From Mnemiopsis leidyi (taxonomy: Eukaryota > Ctenophora > Tentaculata > Lobata > Bolinopsidae), in assembly GCA_000226015.1 (NCBI GenBank), contig JH153850.1, positions 223,513-245,323 of the forward strand: a stretch of DNA of 21,811 bases, given 5' to 3'. Both the position numbers and the translations under genes were made by a program. The notes under the pieces are model-generated. The model was given only the letters and a program-made list of their open reading frames with translations. It did not search any database and was not told where the DNA came from. This document shows, one piece after another, positions 1-11,100 of this stretch. Numbering within the stretch: the stretch's first letter is position 1; each line of letters opens with the position of its first letter.

Positions 1-310
1 CCACGAGTACATGTCTACGTACTTAAATCAGGTAAGCCACGGAATCGATATTCATAAAATAAGTCAGGCTTAAAAATTGCGTACTTATGGCTCAGTTTTA
101 TCGAGCCATGGCTCGTTAAATCCTCAGAGCTCTGGCTTTCGGTTTAAGTACGGATTATAAGCCGTGGCTCAGCACGCTGTACTTAAAAAACAGACAGAGC
201 CAAGCCACGGCTTTCTGTTTTAAGGACATGTACTTACAATTCTGAGTACATGTCCTTATAATTTTAAGTACAGATGATCAAATTAAGGTCGTGGCTTACA
301 TCGAGGAACT
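1..310. repeat. GAGCC/GTACTTAA-rich inverted-repeat block, copy 1
   Basis: This block is dense in variants of a few words and their reverse complements: GTACTTAA, AAGCCACGG and GAGCC..GGCTC. Examples are the 12-nt palindrome GAGCCATGGCTC at 103-114, AAGCCGTGGCTC at 159-170 and GTACTTAA at 179-186. A perfect 14-bp inverted repeat has arms at 221-234 and 245-258 with a 10-nt loop. The same vocabulary returns at about 1420-1710. It is probably the end of a transposable element with subterminal repeats, or a degenerate satellite. No coding signal was seen. The left border is not visible. Confidence 0.55.
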
Positions 311-379
311 AAATGTAAAAATCGACAGAGATAAACTGATAAAGTGAGATAAAGTACCTACTCTTTCCCTCTATTATTA

Positions 380-720
380 GTGGGAGGATGGCACGTGATA
401 ATAGACGCGGCCACCCATTGGCCTCCGGTATTTTACTCGTTTCTGATTTGTTTATTAACCACTACATTATCGGTCGTCGCTAATCAGTGAGGGCAAACAG
501 TAACAGCCGGACAACCAATAGGTAATTGCGTTCACCGTCACGTGCCCTCCTCCCGCCAATTGCAGAAGGACCCTGAGGGTCCGAACAGACAGGTTGCCCG
601 AAATTTGTCGGCAGATAGACTTGAACAGTTTGAGTTATCAGTTCTTTATCTCTGTCAATTGTTTAAATCGAAAGTCTTTTCGGCTTGCAATGGAGCGCAA
701 CGCTTTGATGACGTCATTTA
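380..720. promoter_or_regulatory. Promoter-like cluster of E-box, CCAAT and CRE sites
   Basis: This stretch holds CACGTG E-boxes at about 392-397 and 539-544. It holds CCAAT boxes on either strand at 417-421, 515-519 and 556-560, and a perfect CRE (TGACGTCA) at 709-716. Base composition is richer in G+C than the flanks. No exon or ORF beside it looks real; the 60-codon ORF at 542-724 has no recognisable content. It could be the promoter of a gene running left out of the window, or internal sequence of the element bounded by the two GAGCC-rich blocks. Motif matches alone are weak evidence. Confidence 0.3.
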
Positions 721-1071
721 TTGAGCTTGTTGTAATTTCAATCAGCTAAATTCGTTCTCGAAAGTAATTATTGGGACATATCTCAACTATTTTAAACGGA
801 ATCCTCAATCCTAAATTTTCGCTGTAAGTTCATTGCAACATTTTCTTGACGGCTAGCCTTGCGATTTTGATTTAAACTTTCACATCTGTGAAAAATTGTG
901 GCTTTCGTCACGTGCTAAACCTTCAAAAATGCGTAATTCGGCTTTAATTGTCCCAATTCTTCTGATATTAAACTGACATTTGTTTTGTGACCTCATCCAT
1001 TACTTCTGTACATGACGAGGTGAGTGTGTAACAATTTGAATTACTCTGGAGGTCTCTAGGACCCTTGAAAG
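721..1071. other. Non-coding AT-rich stretch
   Basis: I see nothing that can be called here. The sequence is AT-rich, has one further CACGTG at about 909-914, and no ORF or RNA-gene signature. Confidence 0.4.
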
Positions 1072-1365
1072 GCCAGTAAATGCCGAATTTTTAAGTTTTT
1101 CCGATTTTAATGAAAATTGGCACTAATGTTCCTCCACCCAATGGCAATAACCCCTGAAAGTTTTTTGCAAAAATATCAATCACAGGGGCAGTTATCATAC
1201 AAAACGTTATCGGATTTTTTTCCTGTCTGAGCCCAAAAATGTCGAAATTTCAACTTTGTTTGATTTCAATAAAAATTGGCATCAATGTTCCTCTAACTGA
1301 GGGCAATCACCTCTGAGAGTTTTATGCAAAAAATCAAATCACAAGGGCACTTATTGAACAAAACG
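1072..1365. repeat. Two diverged 135-nt tandem repeat units
   Basis: Unit 1 (1072-1206) and unit 2 (1231-1365) align end to end without an obvious gap. Shared landmarks in order are an AATTGGCA word, AATGTTCCTC, TTTTGCAAAAA, a TCACAGGGGCA-like word and a terminal AAAACG. A 24-nt T-rich spacer separates them. The units are clearly diverged, so the duplication is old. This probably belongs to the interior of a dispersed element together with the GAGCC-rich blocks on either side; that is inference. Confidence 0.7.
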
Positions 1366-1419
1366 ACAAGTAAGCCAGTAGGAAAGGACGGGATCCGGGG
1401 GCTCAGCTTTTTGGCTCAG

Positions 1420-1710
1420 AAAATAAGGACGTGTCCTCACTTTATGAATACCAAACTCGACGTGTAAGCCGCGACTCAAACTGTAATCCATGGCTCAGAT
1501 CTGGTAATCCACGGCTCGGCTCAGGTAATCCGTGTACTTAAATCCTGAGCCACAATCGAGCCGGCTTAAGAATGGCTCACCAATTTAAGCCACGACTTAG
1601 CAAGCCGTACTTAAAAGTTGAGGCGAGCCATTATTATGAATACGAAAAATGGATTATCGTTCGATTTTCGCTGGATTTAAGTACGAGCCATAAGTACGGC
1701 TCGGTTATGA
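1420..1710. repeat. GAGCC/GTACTTAA-rich block, copy 2
   Basis: This block uses the same vocabulary as 1-310: repeated GTAATCCRYGGCTC-type words, GTACTTAAAT, TTAAGCCACGAC and GAGCCATAAGTACGGCTC. The 63-codon ORF at 1572-1763 overlaps it and is an artefact of the repeat. The two blocks enclose about 1.1 kb, as expected if they are the repetitive ends of one insertion. I could not establish clean inverted termini or a target-site duplication. Confidence 0.55.
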
Positions 1711-2241
1711 ATGACCCCTATAGTGTAAATCTAAGTTTGCACATAGCACTAAATTTCAATTAATGTTAATTAATGGGGGTTGTTTAACTGTGCCTAACGT
1801 GTTTTATATTTAATTGTTATAAATTGTATTGGGAGTTCGTTCGACAACCTTATATGACGAGTTTTTATGAGTTTAAGTTTCATGACGAGCCTTCCAGAAA
1901 AGAAGGTACTTTGATCTGAGTCATTTTTTGTTTTGAATGTTTGTAATTTTTTAACGATTTCAATAAAGTTCAGAATTTTGTAAAAATGCTGTTCATTCTG
2001 CTAAGACTGGAACCTAAAAAATTTCTCGAAATTTAATTCAGTGATTGCATTGTCAATGTTTCATTCAAGTATGTGCTTTAAATCCTTGTATTGGCATAAA
2101 TATAAAAATTCCAATTCTTCTAATTGATAACTTCGGGTTTCATGATGATTAAAATAAAAAAAAGGGATTATGAACTAAAACAGCAGGCTAAAAAGTAAGA
2201 CGGAAATGGAATCCTAAAATCAGTGTATTGACGATTTATCC
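1711..2241. other. Upstream region of the first paralogue
   Basis: This is AT-rich non-coding sequence with an AATAAA at 1962-1967 on the plus strand, which has no evident upstream gene to serve. Nothing resembling the upstream region of the second paralogue is present. Confidence 0.4.
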
Positions 2242-2967
2242 ATGGAGAACACATCTTACTCTACCACAGTAACACCTGTAGTTGAGTATTTCAAGGAGCA
2301 TCCTCTTCTCCATCAGGGTCCTCCGATGCTCTACCAAGCTTTTAATGAACTAGATCACTCTAGACTCCCTGATGTTATAGAAAGTATCACTGGTCCTGAA
2401 GATATGTTTTGCGAAGAGTCAGTGTGCAGCATGCGTGTAAACACTCACACTACCAAGGAGCAGGAACATAATGCAGATGTAATGCTGGGACTGGTATATA
2501 TGATGGTTGGAGGGGTGGATGAAGCTCATGATCTTGTTCTTCCCTACTCCTGGCCTTGTGAAACCATCTGGGGAGGACCACCTGTCCTCGATTCCCCTGC
2601 TCTGGGGAGCGCCACACATTGCCACGCCCTGGTTCACCGCATGGAGGGTGAACATCCGGGAGAGCTGGGTATGATGGGCTGGGACAATGCAAACTTCTGG
2701 TTCGGTAGAGTTCCCTCCAAACATGAACTATGTCACAAGTTTTCTGTTGCTTGTCGGAACCTTCAGCTTGAACATAAATTCAATAGTGGTGATAAGGAAC
2801 TGTGTGATAAGATAAGGGGCAACAAGCCCTGGAACTGGACTTCTATTACAAATCTTTGCTCAAAATCAAATCAGTCCTTAGAAATAGCTGCATTTTGTAA
2901 TAGACTTCATAATTTGGAGATAAAAATGCTTTTTGACCACTGTAATCGTTCTGTTAATAGCTCGTAA
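2242..2967 (+). CDS. Uncharacterised HALVHR-EG/NA-WF family protein, paralogue 1
   Basis: This is an intronless 241-residue ORF starting at MENTSYS. I do not know its function. Residues 78-100 carry the HNADVMLGLVYMMVGGVDEAHD segment. Residues ~125-155 carry a HALVHRMEGE...WDNANFWFG signature. This recalls a widespread uncharacterised family of bacteria, fungi and animals with a 'D-AH ... H-HR-EG ... NA-YWF' pattern; that resemblance is from memory. No signal peptide or membrane helix is evident, so it is probably soluble and cytosolic. The start is supported because near-identity with the paralogue at 3609 begins exactly at this ATG. The last ~140 residues differ strongly from the paralogue. 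The nearest AATAAA downstream is at 3352-3357, rather far away. Confidence 0.8.
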   Translation: MENTSYSTTVTPVVEYFKEHPLLHQGPPMLYQAFNELDHSRLPDVIESITGPEDMFCEESVCSMRVNTHTTKEQEHNADVMLGLVYMMVGGVDEAHDLVLPYSWPCETIWGGPPVLDSPALGSATHCHALVHRMEGEHPGELGMMGWDNANFWFGRVPSKHELCHKFSVACRNLQLEHKFNSGDKELCDKIRGNKPWNWTSITNLCSKSNQSLEIAAFCNRLHNLEIKMLFDHCNRSVNSS

Positions 2968-3608
2968 TTCTATTTCTCTTGATTCTCGAATATTGTACTG
3001 CATTTTTTATAACTCTCAAAAGATTAAGAAAACATGATTTCTGCATTCCTTATCGCAGACTGCAAAGCCAAACCTGGCCAAGCGATTTTAGTTCTAGAGT
3101 TACTTTTTGATAAGCCGCCTGTGGCACTAAATTCTACATTTTTATAATATGATATCAATGTTTTTGTATAAGCTGTCAATTTGTCAGTCTTTAATTCCAG
3201 TCTACGTCTGACTTTAGCAAAAGAACTGTTTGGTTTAAGAAATAGCCAAAGGCACAATGTTTTTCTAAAATCGGTATAATTTAATAGTTAGCTATCTAAT
3301 GTGGCATGACATTGATTCGTGGTATAGAATTCTATTTCAATAAGCAAACAGAATAAAGTATGCAGAGATTTGCTGATAACAATGGGAATCATTTCATTTA
3401 GTTTTGGCACTCTTGTTATCTCGAGAAGCACAGTCCATGAGTACAGTAGCAAGCAAGTTCTTTACATCTGACTTTCAAAAACTGAAACAGTCCTTAAATC
3501 TGCATGATGCATTTCCCTATTTGTCTACTCATTCAGGGATAGAATGGTGAATGGAACGCAAAAGCAGACTAAGCTAGACAAGTTTACTTGTTAATTCTCA
3601 CAAGTTAA
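2968..3608. other. Intergenic region between the tandem paralogues
   Basis: This is AT-rich sequence with an AATAAA at 3352-3357 that may end the first paralogue's transcript. It should also contain the promoter of the second paralogue, but no motif stands out. The bases just upstream of the two start codons are not alike. Confidence 0.5.
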
Positions 3609-4337
3609 ATGGAGAACACATCTTACTCTTCTACAGTGACACCTGTAGTCGAGTATTTCAAGGAGCATCCTCTTCTCCATCAGGGTCCTCCGATGCTCTA
3701 CCAAGCTTTCAATGAACTAGATCACTCTAGACTCCCTGATGTTATAGAAAGTGTCACTGGTCCTGAAGATATGTTTTGCGATGATACAGTGCACAGCATG
3801 CGTGTAAACACTCATATTACCAAGGAGCAGGAACATAATGCAGATGTAATGTTGGGACTGGTATATATGATGGTTGGAGGGGTTGATGAAGCTCACGATC
3901 TTGTTCTGCCCTACTCCTTGCCCTTTGATTCAGAGTGGGGTGGGCCTGCTATACTTGACTCCCCTGCCCTAGGTAATGCAACGTATTCCCACGCACTGGT
4001 TCACCGAACTGAAGGTAAGTACGTGGGGGAGCTAGGCATGATTGGATGGGACAATGCACGGTCGTGGTTTGAGGAAACACCTAGCGACCACATCTTGTTT
4101 AAGAAGTTCTCCGACATAGCTGAAAGTGCTACACTGAAACTTGATCTGGAAGAAACGGATAAGAAATTGTTGGATAGGATCAAAGGTAGGAAATTGTGGA
4201 ACTGGGAATCTTTGACTGAACTGTTTTCCAGAGCCACTCAGTCCACAGCTCTCACTTTACTTTGCAATCAACTGCATAACTCGGAGATAAGGATGGTGTT
4301 GGAGCATTGCAATGGAATTGTTAATGTAAAGAGGTAG
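3609..4337 (+). CDS. Uncharacterised HALVHR-EG/NA-WF family protein, paralogue 2
   Basis: This is an intronless 242-residue ORF and tandem paralogue of the gene at 2242. By eye I count about 17 mismatches in the first ~309 nt, and about seven amino-acid changes in the first ~102 residues. From residue ~103 similarity falls to roughly half. The family signature is kept: VDEAHD, then HALVHRTEG and WDNARSWF. The C-terminal third is charged, ends in VKR, and lacks several cysteines found in paralogue 1. A polyadenylation signal lies 76 nt after the stop. Function is unknown. The mosaic similarity suggests gene conversion of the 5' part, or different constraint on the two halves. Confidence 0.8.
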   Translation: MENTSYSSTVTPVVEYFKEHPLLHQGPPMLYQAFNELDHSRLPDVIESVTGPEDMFCDDTVHSMRVNTHITKEQEHNADVMLGLVYMMVGGVDEAHDLVLPYSLPFDSEWGGPAILDSPALGNATYSHALVHRTEGKYVGELGMIGWDNARSWFEETPSDHILFKKFSDIAESATLKLDLEETDKKLLDRIKGRKLWNWESLTELFSRATQSTALTLLCNQLHNSEIRMVLEHCNGIVNVKR

Positions 4338-4412
4338 CTATCATTGCAACTAAAGTTTCCTTCTGTACCCTTTACCAAAAACTTTACCAATTTGTATTTG
4401 TAGAGACTATTT

Positions 4413-4418
4413 AATAAA
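4413..4418 (+). terminator. Polyadenylation signal AATAAA
   Basis: A canonical hexamer lies 76 nt downstream of the paralogue 2 stop codon, in an AT-rich context. This is a suitable distance for its 3' end. Confidence 0.5.
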
Positions 4419-5131
4419 AATTTGGCATCTATACTACTGATATCTCTGTAAAAATTGAAAATTTTCCACTCTTTTTTACTCATTTATCGCTCTTATCTTT
4501 TTATTTGAATTTAATCGTATGATACATTATTTTAACAGCTTACGAAAGGGCAAAGATTCTTGCAAAATGTATTTCATTTCGGAATGTACTGTGTTTTTAA
4601 AACCCTTGTTTTGTTTTATCTGTAAACAAAGCAAGAAGCAGCAAGTGTTAAATTAGTATGTAGGTACTAAAACTCCAGTGAGCATAATGTATCCTGATTT
4701 CTTGACACCTGAGCTTGTACGTGCAATATGCACAAAGGCATGGTACACAAACTGTTACTATTAATAGGCAATACATTAGACCGTATTTCTTATCACCACG
4801 CGTCTAAATGAATTTCAAACACTTTTCATTGATGAGATTAGTGGCAGTCCCAGAATGAGGTGATTAGGTAATCAAGAACTCAAGATTTAAGAACCATTTT
4901 TCAGAACCCTCCACTACCACATCGACATGTAAAACACACTGCACATATTTAATATTTCTGTCAAAGCTTTTCAAGTTTGATTTACAAATTCCGTCCCATG
5001 GCACAGACTTAAACCCAGTAATCTGATTATAGATCGGAACATGAATCACAACAGAAGCTTGATATAAAGTTTGACAAGATGACGTGATGTGGTGAGTGTT
5101 CCTGCTGACCCCACTCAGATTCAGCCACATT
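4419..5131. other. Intergenic region and probable CCDC97 5' flank
   Basis: Mostly AT-rich with no gene. The minus-strand ORF at 4864-5367 overlaps CCDC97 exon 1 and is a shadow. Close to the CCDC97 start, a CRE-like TGACGTGA occurs at about 5080-5087. Two overlapping two-codon reading frames (ATG ACG TGA at 5079-5087 and ATG TGG TGA at 5087-5095) would be minimal upstream ORFs if they are transcribed. Confidence 0.4.
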
Positions 5132-8100
5132 ATGACGACTGATATAAAGCCGGATAAAGCATCCACAGAACAAGAATTACCACGTGCAATCCTCTCAGAA
5201 ACAGCGTTACCAGGGATCAGTGAAGCTTCCTCAAAAGACCCAGAAATCTTTAATTCGTCAGAACCATTAGATAAACTGTCACCTGGTCTTAGCGACTTGT
5301 TCAACAGAATAATATTGACTGATTTAATCATCATATCAGTGCAGAAAGATGCTCCCGATCCCACCAAGGAAGAAAAGATGAAGTATCTGGCGCGTTTGTT
5401 CCAAGAGAAACCAATACAGTTTCTCTATCGCTATTTGTCGTGTGTTCAGGTGGGTAGGTATATGAGTTGGGTTTTTTGGGTTACAAGGAGTCATTTGCAA
5501 TAACCTAATAATTTGTTTATGCAATGCCCGTATGTTCAATTAACTCACATGAATCCACCAACATATTTCTTGCATCACGCATAATTTTTGGCATCATGAA
5601 GCACTGTAACATCTAGATCTTTAAGAAGCTTGCTATTCTCATTGACAACATCACCAATGTCATAACTTTTTAAAAAATCCTTATCTAACTTTATGTTAAA
5701 TTTTTATCACAGCCGGAAGACACGGGACTGTTTAAAGATCACCAGTCAGACCCGATTGTTTCACACTACCTAAAGCGTTTGAATCAGAATTCAAACCAGC
5801 ACAAAGGTTCATATTACTGTTTTTACCGTATCGTTTCATTTCAGGGTCACGCTGTTTCTCCAAATATGCAGATTTGGAATCTTGCCAGGTCGATGCTATA
5901 TTTTAACTCATATCTGATAAAATTACATTCCCACTGGTCAATGGGACAAATATCACGTGAGATTAAAATTTATTTAAGAATGTTTAATCAGTGATAAGAA
6001 ACAGAAGATACAAGAAAATGCAAGAGCTGATCTTGGAAGGATCTTACTTTAGCGATGACGAAATGCGGGAAAGAGATGAAAAGTTGCATTATCAGATGAT
6101 AGGTATTTGAGTTACCACTTCCCATCCTTAACCTTAAATTTTAATGTAACCGTAACCACTTTTTAAGCAATCGATATAAGGATATAGAATATTCTTGTAG
6201 CAGTGAAACAACTAAAGGCTTTATTTTTTATCAACAATACTTTCACTTTACAGATAGTGTGACCTAGTTGTTAGCCTGGAAAGCTTCATAGATCACTTGG
6301 TGATCCGTTATATGAATCATGTCTCTCATTCTCGTCTACCTCTGAAAATCTGAAATTATAAAGGATAAATCTTTCACGTGTTATATCGCCTGTTTCTTAA
6401 CTATGAAAGAAAGATCAAAGAAATGTAGTCGGGTAGTTGTTAATTTTTATGTGACTGTCGGTCCGTTGATTTTAGATTAGTTTATGGCATGATCCAGCTT
6501 GCCTGAAATAAGAAAAAACTTTTGTTTCTTCTTTTTCTTCAGAAGAATAAACCATGACTTCTGTTCGAGGTGTCCTAATATTAAATCATAGGGTCTAAAG
6601 TCTAAAAGATAGGATCTAAACAATTGGCCGACGAGGTACATCACGTCCACATTTTTTATTCTTATTGTTGTACTTGCGTACGTCGCCCGGGTAACTGCTT
6701 CACAATTAATACACTTATTAGTTATAACAAATATCAATGTGCTGATTTGCTTTACAACATGATTGCAACCTGATCTATATATCATAACTGACTATTAAGA
6801 TGCGAAATTGACTTGGGACAATAGAATAGTGTATCATTCAAAATGGTACGTGAACGTGCATGTGCAAATCGATGGATAAGTTTTATAAAAGTTGGTATTA
6901 ACATTAAGTACTTAAGTACAGATCACAAATGTTGTCTCGGTGTGTTGATAAATCGATTGAAATTCAAATTGCTTAAGAAATTGTTAAAAATTTGTTTAAA
7001 TTGCTTGTCCCTAGCACCTGGACCTATGGTCTCTTTTTGTTCTGGCTGTTAAATTTTCTTAAGCACAGCAGTGCACTTAGACAGTGTTTAAGTTATGAAG
7101 TCCGGATTTTTTCCGTCCCTGCCGGCTTTTTTGCGACCATTTTAATAGGCGAACCAAACTATTTCTAGTATTTCTCTTGCAAGTATTTGAACCCTACAAC
7201 AAACATTTAAAAAAGCCCGCCTCGTAAGGACGATCTAGTAGTTAGGTTCGTAGAGCTCAGTTCTTTGACTGACGAAGTAGACGCCTAGCGACAACACCTC
7301 AGTATTGGAATCATCAGGATACGGAAATACTGTTTGTTGTATAACTCTTTGTCAGCTCAGTTAAAGCCTCTTTAAGACAGAAGCTGTTAGTGGTTCAACC
7401 ACTAACGTTTTTGTGGTGGAGCAGTCTGAATAATGGAGGCTGGTGATTCTTACACAATCGTCCGTCCCGAAAAGTTGAAGATATAATACGATGACAATGA
7501 AAAAAAGATCAATATTATAGTTATACTTATGCGGAAATATAAAAGATGGTAAAAACGCTAAATGTTGATCAAAAATTCTTATCTCTAAAGATGCATCTTG
7601 GAAACATTTTAATGCATTTCTCATGACAGTCGGGATTAAAAATTCTCCGCGCAATTAAAATGAGCTAGAGTTATGTTTATCTCACAGGACCCCCGATCTG
7701 TTGCAATATGTCATATCTTTTACAGACTGAAAACAATTAATCAGGCCTTGGATCAGATACAAATATTTATATCAGTTCAAAGTCAGTTATGGGCTAATGT
7801 TTTGCTTCCTACAAGCAACAAGTTATAAAACTCTATCTTTACACTTTGAACACCTTGACGACTAATACCCGCCACCGCAGCGCCGCCTCTTCATTTCCGT
7901 TCCGACAGACTTTGTGATTAATTACAACTCAGATTTGCCACCTACTGAATCTCTCGTAGCAGTAAGATATAAAACATGCACTTCAGTCTATCATTACTTG
8001 TTGTTATCTGCTTTAGATCTGATGAGATGTCACGCACCACAGTACTTTTTGTCGAATTTGTCAGTGCTGTTTATGTTGCTGTTTGCGCTACCAGCTTAAG

Positions 8101-11100
8101 TCTAACTCTTGTTGGTAGATTAATCTTAACTTTTTTTCTTCAAGCTGCAACTTGCAGCGGATCACTAAGTTTTGATGTTAAAACTCTTTGTCTTCAGTTC
8201 ACTGTTTATTCCCGGGAAATTTTAACTTTTTAATTTTTTCGGCATTATGTTGACGAAAAGGCGGCTCCCTGTGCACGTTGTAAATATCTCGAATATCTCA
8301 AATATTTGAAGGTTGTTTACCAACAATCACCAGGCCGTGACACACCGTGGTGAAACTTCAGGACACCCTCCACATTCCATCCCCCACAGCATCACCAGTA
8401 GCAGTACACGAAACTTCACAGGACTTAACATGCATTAATAACAGAGCTAATTCACAGTACCTGTTAAACACATGTTTGTGTCGCGAGTCACGAAAGGGGA
8501 GCACTGATCAGTTTGCAGTTTGTGTACTTGTTAGATGTTACCGCCAATCAACCGCAACCTTACAAACTGATTGACCAATCACGGGCCTTGCTTGCACACC
8601 GATTAACCAATAATTTGCCCTGTGGCGGTCACTTTGTTACAAGGTTGTTTTCGTCATGTGATGATATAAAGTGTTATACTTTTGTTGTTTGTGTCACGTA
8701 GATGGTTTTAAAAGGACGGTATATGGTCGGCAAGTGTCTCGTTTCACCACTTCTTTACGGATCTCTATTTTGTTCTTGTTGTTAGCCGATGAGAAATTTC
8801 TCCAATTTAAAAATTCACTATTTCCGATAGTGACATCATGACTATAACCACTCAATTCTTATGTCACGGTTTGTTTTCTTCTGTGCCATGGTAATGATGT
8901 CTTATCGATGCAACTCTCCAGTAATTAATCGTCGATTTCAAATCGTTATTATGTAAAGAATATGTTAATGATTGTGTAGTGGGTAGTTCTCTACGTGTTT
9001 ATCATTTCATCTTTAAGAATCGAAGTTTCCAGGTTAAAGTAATAAAGTAACTTGATATTTGGACTTTTCTTTTGGAATTTCGCTATTGAGCCTGGCTAGT
9101 TCAGTACTTGGTAGCAGGTGCTGTATTTTAGACACGTGCACCAACTCTAGAATTTTTGCTAACACGGTTTTTGGTAATTTCGTCTACAGCTGTCTTCTGA
9201 GTTGCAAGTTCTGGTAAATACTAGGTCCTACTTTTCAACAATTTTATATGGCAATCTGATTGTGCTGTGATTTTAGCATACGATGTTTGACATGGCGGAT
9301 ATGCCTTAAAATCTCTCAGTAGAAACAAGGGGTGCCTAAGTACCCAATAAACCCAGGTATTTTTGTTTTTTGGCATAGGTTTTTGAAATATTTAAAGGAA
9401 ATCGTTATTTCGCTCTCAAGTCTTCAACATGCCAATTTTGTGCTCGACTAACCTGAGAGCACCGTATCCTTACATTTTTTGACGCTTTTAAGTTGAGCTT
9501 GTTGCGTCTTATGAAGTTTTAAAAAATTGTGGAGAAATACATTTTTTAAACCTCATAATAGGAAATATAAACCAGAGACTCTGCAGCCTTATCACCCAAA
9601 CAATGTTTGGTATCCAAATCTCATCCCGTACAAATTTTACAGGAGCACAGGATACATTACAGCAGACATCATCTCGACTTGTCGTTTAAGACTTGTATGA
9701 TACTCGTGTTTATCACGGTGCGTATCGTCACTTCGCCATATCAGCCAATCAAACGGCAGCATTTTATAACCTGGACACCTTCTAAATCCAATAAAGCGGG
9801 TAAGATTCAAACAGGGGGCCCTTGAGTTGCATCCATTAACTCGGGTAATTTGATCCGTCTTTTTTAACACTGCGAGCATGGCCCCCTGAGACTTTCACCA
9901 TCCGGATTTAATCTTATTCCCTAGTGCATTAAATCCTTGTTATGGTTCTTTTAAGTTCGTGATATTCACGAAGTTGGGTGGTTCGGTATATTTTAGATGA
10001 TTTAGTGAGTCCTAGCGTAAAGTGAGGTCATTTGTCATCATGTTGTGGTTCTTGCTTTGTTTTCTAAGTATACGTCAATGAGGTTAGGATGATTCTACCA
10101 GCTGACACTAAACAGCCATTTGACGATTTTATAGGATTCCGTTGCTTGACAAGCCGCTCGTTGATCATAGTGACCTCAGGTGGCTTTCTGAAGCCTATGA
10201 CAAACAAAAAGAGCCTCGTCAGATAAGATCATGTGTTCTGCTGAATTAATCCTCTGTTCGCTGAACTATTAAAGTAGGATTTCTGGACCGCAGGACAGTG
10301 CATCTCGAGAAATAACGTACTGTCACTTGTAGACAACTGTTTTAGTTCACCATGCAGATCAATCCAGCTCCAATCATCGTGGAACAGAGATCATTGTTTC
10401 TGTTTTCTTGTTTGCGCCATTTAATTTTGTTCTTACTGCCACGAATGTTTTTAAACTGTCGTGCTAGTATATTGGCAGGTCCATTTTTCACTGCTTATTG
10501 ACATTGACAGGACTATTTTTACTGCTTACTAAAAATTCTTAAATATTTCATCACAACAGCTAGGATTGCAGGGAATTACGTTATTGATTGTCATGTTATT
10601 GTGCATCACTGGGGATTGTTAAGTGTTAGCGTTGCTAGGTGAACTGTAACTGCGTTTAAGGGTCCTATTCCCTAAGGTACTAACCGTAAATACTCCCTAC
10701 AGATTTCTCTGAGTAGTTTTATCGTTGGGTTGAGCTGAAATTTTTCTCCGTTTTTCACTCTCCTCTTGTCAGATTGTACGGTCTGTAGATAGCATGACGG
10801 AAAGGAATGTTACATTTTCTGTCGACCTTTTATCTTCCTTTGAGGTGCCGCTGCTACGCGTACATAAATGTTTATACATTTTTATCCTAATGTGTGAAAA
10901 AGATAGCGTACTATAAGCGAACCTTTAGTATAAGAGTAGCGGGAGTACAATGTACATATGTATGTATATATACATATAAAGATAGACCTTCAGAGCGGTT
11001 TAACCGGTCAAGATAACTCTCCAGGTCTGGTGGTTTGTTTTCAATTTTTGTGGTGTTTTATTAAGCAGCAAGGGATGGAATCTGTTTTATACAATGTTTG

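Noticed and set aside
1..310. CRISPR-like array of short repeats
   Set aside because: The repeats are irregular in spacing, degenerate and in both orientations, and the DNA is eukaryotic.
1572..1763. 63-codon ORF
   Set aside because: It lies in the GAGCC/GTACTTAA repeat block and its composition follows the repeat.
2419..2724. Minus-strand ORFs (101 and 80 codons) inside paralogue 1
   Set aside because: They are shadows of the plus-strand coding frame, with no independent support.
5091..5118. GTGAGT...CTCAG as an intron in the CCDC97 leader
   Set aside because: At 28 nt or less it is too short to be spliced.
4864..5367. 167-codon minus-strand ORF
   Set aside because: It overlaps CCDC97 exon 1 antisense and has no recognisable motif. 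The plus-strand frame matches a known family.
7265..7332. CTGACGA followed by hairpins, resembling a hammerhead ribozyme as found in some retroelements
   Set aside because: The required GAAA core is missing (GACAAC instead) and a convincing stem II cannot be drawn. At most it is a degenerate retroelement tail.
7914..8701. Series of small plus-strand ORFs in the large CCDC97 intron as a possible nested gene
   Set aside because: No domain, no consistent exon chain with matching phases, and no conserved-looking segment was seen.
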